A stretch of DNA of 64,000 bases from Bicyclus anynana (taxonomy: Eukaryota > Arthropoda > Insecta > Lepidoptera > Nymphalidae), in NCBI RefSeq assembly GCF_947172395.1, contig NC_069110.1, positions 2,976,001 to 3,040,000 of the forward strand, given 5' to 3'. The translations under genes and the position numbers were made by a program. Each line of letters starts with the position of its first letter. The stretch's first letter is position 1. Positions 62,026 to 64,000 of the stretch are shown here, one piece after another. The notes under the pieces are model-generated. The model had not been told where the DNA came from. It searched no databases and was given only the letters and a program-made list of their open reading frames with translations.

Positions 62026-64000
62026 AGATGTTTAGGACATTTAATATTAGAGTATCCTTCTACCTACAAATTATTATTGTCCTCTACAACCTATGCAATC
62101 CCGGGATTTCAACTAATACGTAATGATCGCATTCACCGGACTGGGGGTGGTGTTGCCATATATTTACGCTCTCACATACCCTTTAATATCATAAATTTAT
62201 CTGACGCCCAGGCCGCGCCGGGAGCGGAACATTTATTTATCGAAGTATTATTTTCTAATACTAAAGTTTTACTTGGCGTGTATTATAATCCCAATCTCAC
62301 TATTGACTACTTCCCTGCTTTTGAAACTCTTTTAGACAGATTTATTCCATTGTATTCGCATAATATTATTATGGGGGATTTCAATACCTGCCTGCTAAAA
62401 GCAGATTTCCGCTCTCTGCGTCTAAAAACAATAGTGAGAGCAGCCAACTTACAAATACTTCCTCTTCTAGCTACACATTCTTTTCCTAATTCGTGCCCAT
62501 CTCTTCTGGATATCATCTTAGTTTCTTCCCCTGATCATGTCGCCAAACATGGCCAATGTCCCGCTGATGCCTTTTCGTATCATGACTTGATTTTTCTCTC
62601 ATACAAAATTCGTCCACCTAAAACTAAATCGAGAATCCTTCTGCTGCGTAATTTTGGTAGTATGGACATAAATCGCTTGAGGGAAGACGCTGCTGGGATT
62701 GACTGGACCAATGTTCTTACTGGAGCTAACATTGACAGTAGGGTTGAGAGCTTTAATTCTCTCCTTACTCAACTATATGAAGTACATGCTCCAATACGTC
62801 CTGTTCGGCTTAAGCACCTCCCTGCTCCCTGGCTTACTGAGGAAATTAAAATTTTACAGGGTAAAAAAAACTCGGCTAAAGCCAAGTATAGATCCAACAA
62901 TTGTGATGCCAATAAGGAAAAATATCATATTATTCGGAATCGCTGCAACAGGTTGTGTAGAGACATGCAACGACGCCATATCCACAAATCCATACTCGAA
63001 GAAGAAGATTCAGGTCGAGTGTGGACATTTCTTAAGTCTCTAGGAGTTGGGAAAGCGCGTCAAAATAATAGCTCCTTCAACATAAATTTAAATCAGCTTA
63101 ATAGCCACTTTTCCTCTACTTGCGTCATTGATGACGCCACTAAACTTACTACTAAATATAATTTACTAGCTTTACCCACTTCTGATGATCCTGCTTTTAT
63201 TTTCTGTCAAGTCACTGATAGTGATGTTGAGAGAAGTATTCGTGAGGTCAACTCTGATGCTATTGGTACTGACTGCATTAGTCGGAAGATGATTATTCCT
63301 CTCATTAACCTACTAGCTCCAATAATTAAATCCTTATTCAATTTCTCCATGTCTTCCGGGAGTTTTCCTTCCTCTTGGAAGGATGCTCAAGTCATTCCAC
63401 TACCCAAAAAATTAAATCCTTCCTGCTTTTCTGACTATAGGCCTATTTCTATCCTCCCATTCCTTTCGAAAGTTTTTGAGCGTTTAGTCCATCGTCAATT
63501 AAGCCTTTTCCTAACCCGACAGAATCTTTTAAATCCTTTTCAATCTGGTTTCCGCACTGGTCATAGTACGACTACTGCATTAGTAAAAATTACCGAAGAT
63601 ATTCGTTTTAATATGGACAATCAGTGTGTCACAGTGTTGGCCTTACTAGATTTCAGCAATGCATTTAATAATGTCGATTTCGAACTTCTACTAGCCAAAC
63701 TAGCTTCTCTCAACATATCTCCTAATGTGATTGACTGGTTTCATAGTTACTTGTTCGGACGTCGGCAGCGTGTGCGAGTCAATGACTCTGTGTCTGATTG
63801 GTGCACAATTTCTGCCGGCGTACCGCAAGGTGGCGTGTTGTCTCCTCTTCTTTTTTCTCTTTTTATAAGTTCTATTACTCTTCAACTTACCTCGCTCTAT
63901 CACCTGTATGCAGATGATCTCCAAATATATGCTCAGTCCAAACTGGCTGATTTACCCAATGCAATAGATGCCATAAATAAAGATTTAGATTGTATAGTGC
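62026..64000 (+). CDS. CR1/jockey-type LINE ORF2, 5' truncated, open to window edge
   Basis: A frame of about 658 codons without a stop runs from just after a TGA at 62023 to the last base. The C-terminal part of an apurinic-type endonuclease comes first: GGGVAIYLRS, IIMGDFNT, SLLDIILVSS, then SYHDLIFL where the final catalytic histidine is expected. The reverse transcriptase follows: QVIPLPKK, DYRPISILPFLSKVFERL, FQSGFRTGHSTTTAL, LLDFSNAFNNVDF, GVPQGGVLSPLLFSLFI and the catalytic LYADDLQIY. The endonuclease N-terminus and any ORF1 are missing, so this copy was probably inserted as a 5' truncation; the codons before about 62090 may not belong to it. Target-primed reverse transcription is the expected role of this family. 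The lack of any stop or shift marks a young copy. Clade (CR1 versus jockey) is not settled by eye. Confidence 0.85.
62040..64000 (+). mobile_element. CR1/jockey-type LINE insertion (3' end outside window)
   Basis: Non-LTR retrotransposon body whose 5' breakpoint lies between about 62026 and 62090. The 3' UTR and tail are beyond 64000. Confidence 0.82.

Overview
The window looks like nuclear DNA from a moth or butterfly (Lepidoptera). It is AT-rich and intron-bearing, and is packed with families I associate with lepidopteran genomes: two abundant tRNA-derived SINEs, RTE-type LINE 3' ends, Helitron-like ends, palindromic MITEs and a CR1/jockey-type LINE. I see nothing bacterial, viral or CRISPR-like. 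The order is read from repeat character and the homology of two genes; I cannot name a species.

Only two cellular protein-coding genes can be supported. Both lie on the minus strand and both are seen only after splicing. At 1.8-5.3 kb a four-exon gene (131 codons plus stop) encodes a homologue of BAP18, the small SANT-domain subunit of chromatin-modifying complexes. At 15.2-29.1 kb a four-exon gene (385 codons plus stop) encodes an LMX1-family LIM-homeodomain transcription factor: two LIM domains, a homeodomain and the conserved C-terminal tail. Its first intron is about 12 kb. A TATA box lies about 190 bp upstream of its start codon. In both genes every splice site is GT-AG and every codon phase matches.

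Layout. 0.4-1.5 kb: a 38-bp minisatellite, then a TIR element holding a Helitron-like insertion with a GGGTA minisatellite. 1.8-5.3 kb: BAP18. 5.3-15.2 kb: intergenic, with a perfect 24-bp minisatellite at 8.9 kb and a run of six palindromic or TIR elements at 12.1-14.0 kb. 15.2-29.3 kb: Lmx1 and its promoter, intron 1 carrying SINEs and MITEs. 29.3-62.0 kb: no recognisable host gene; SINE, LINE and MITE copies, often nested, with a few GC-rich islands and one coding-like fragment at 52.1 kb. 62.0-64.0 kb: a CR1/jockey-type LINE whose endonuclease-reverse transcriptase frame is open to the window edge.

The two genes are not an operon or a pathway; they are neighbours on one strand, about 9.9 kb apart. 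I did not find a convincing undescribed biological system. The most useful results are the spliced gene models, nested insertions that order transposition events, and several repeat families I could not classify. Repeat names and boundaries come from reading by eye and should be treated as approximate.
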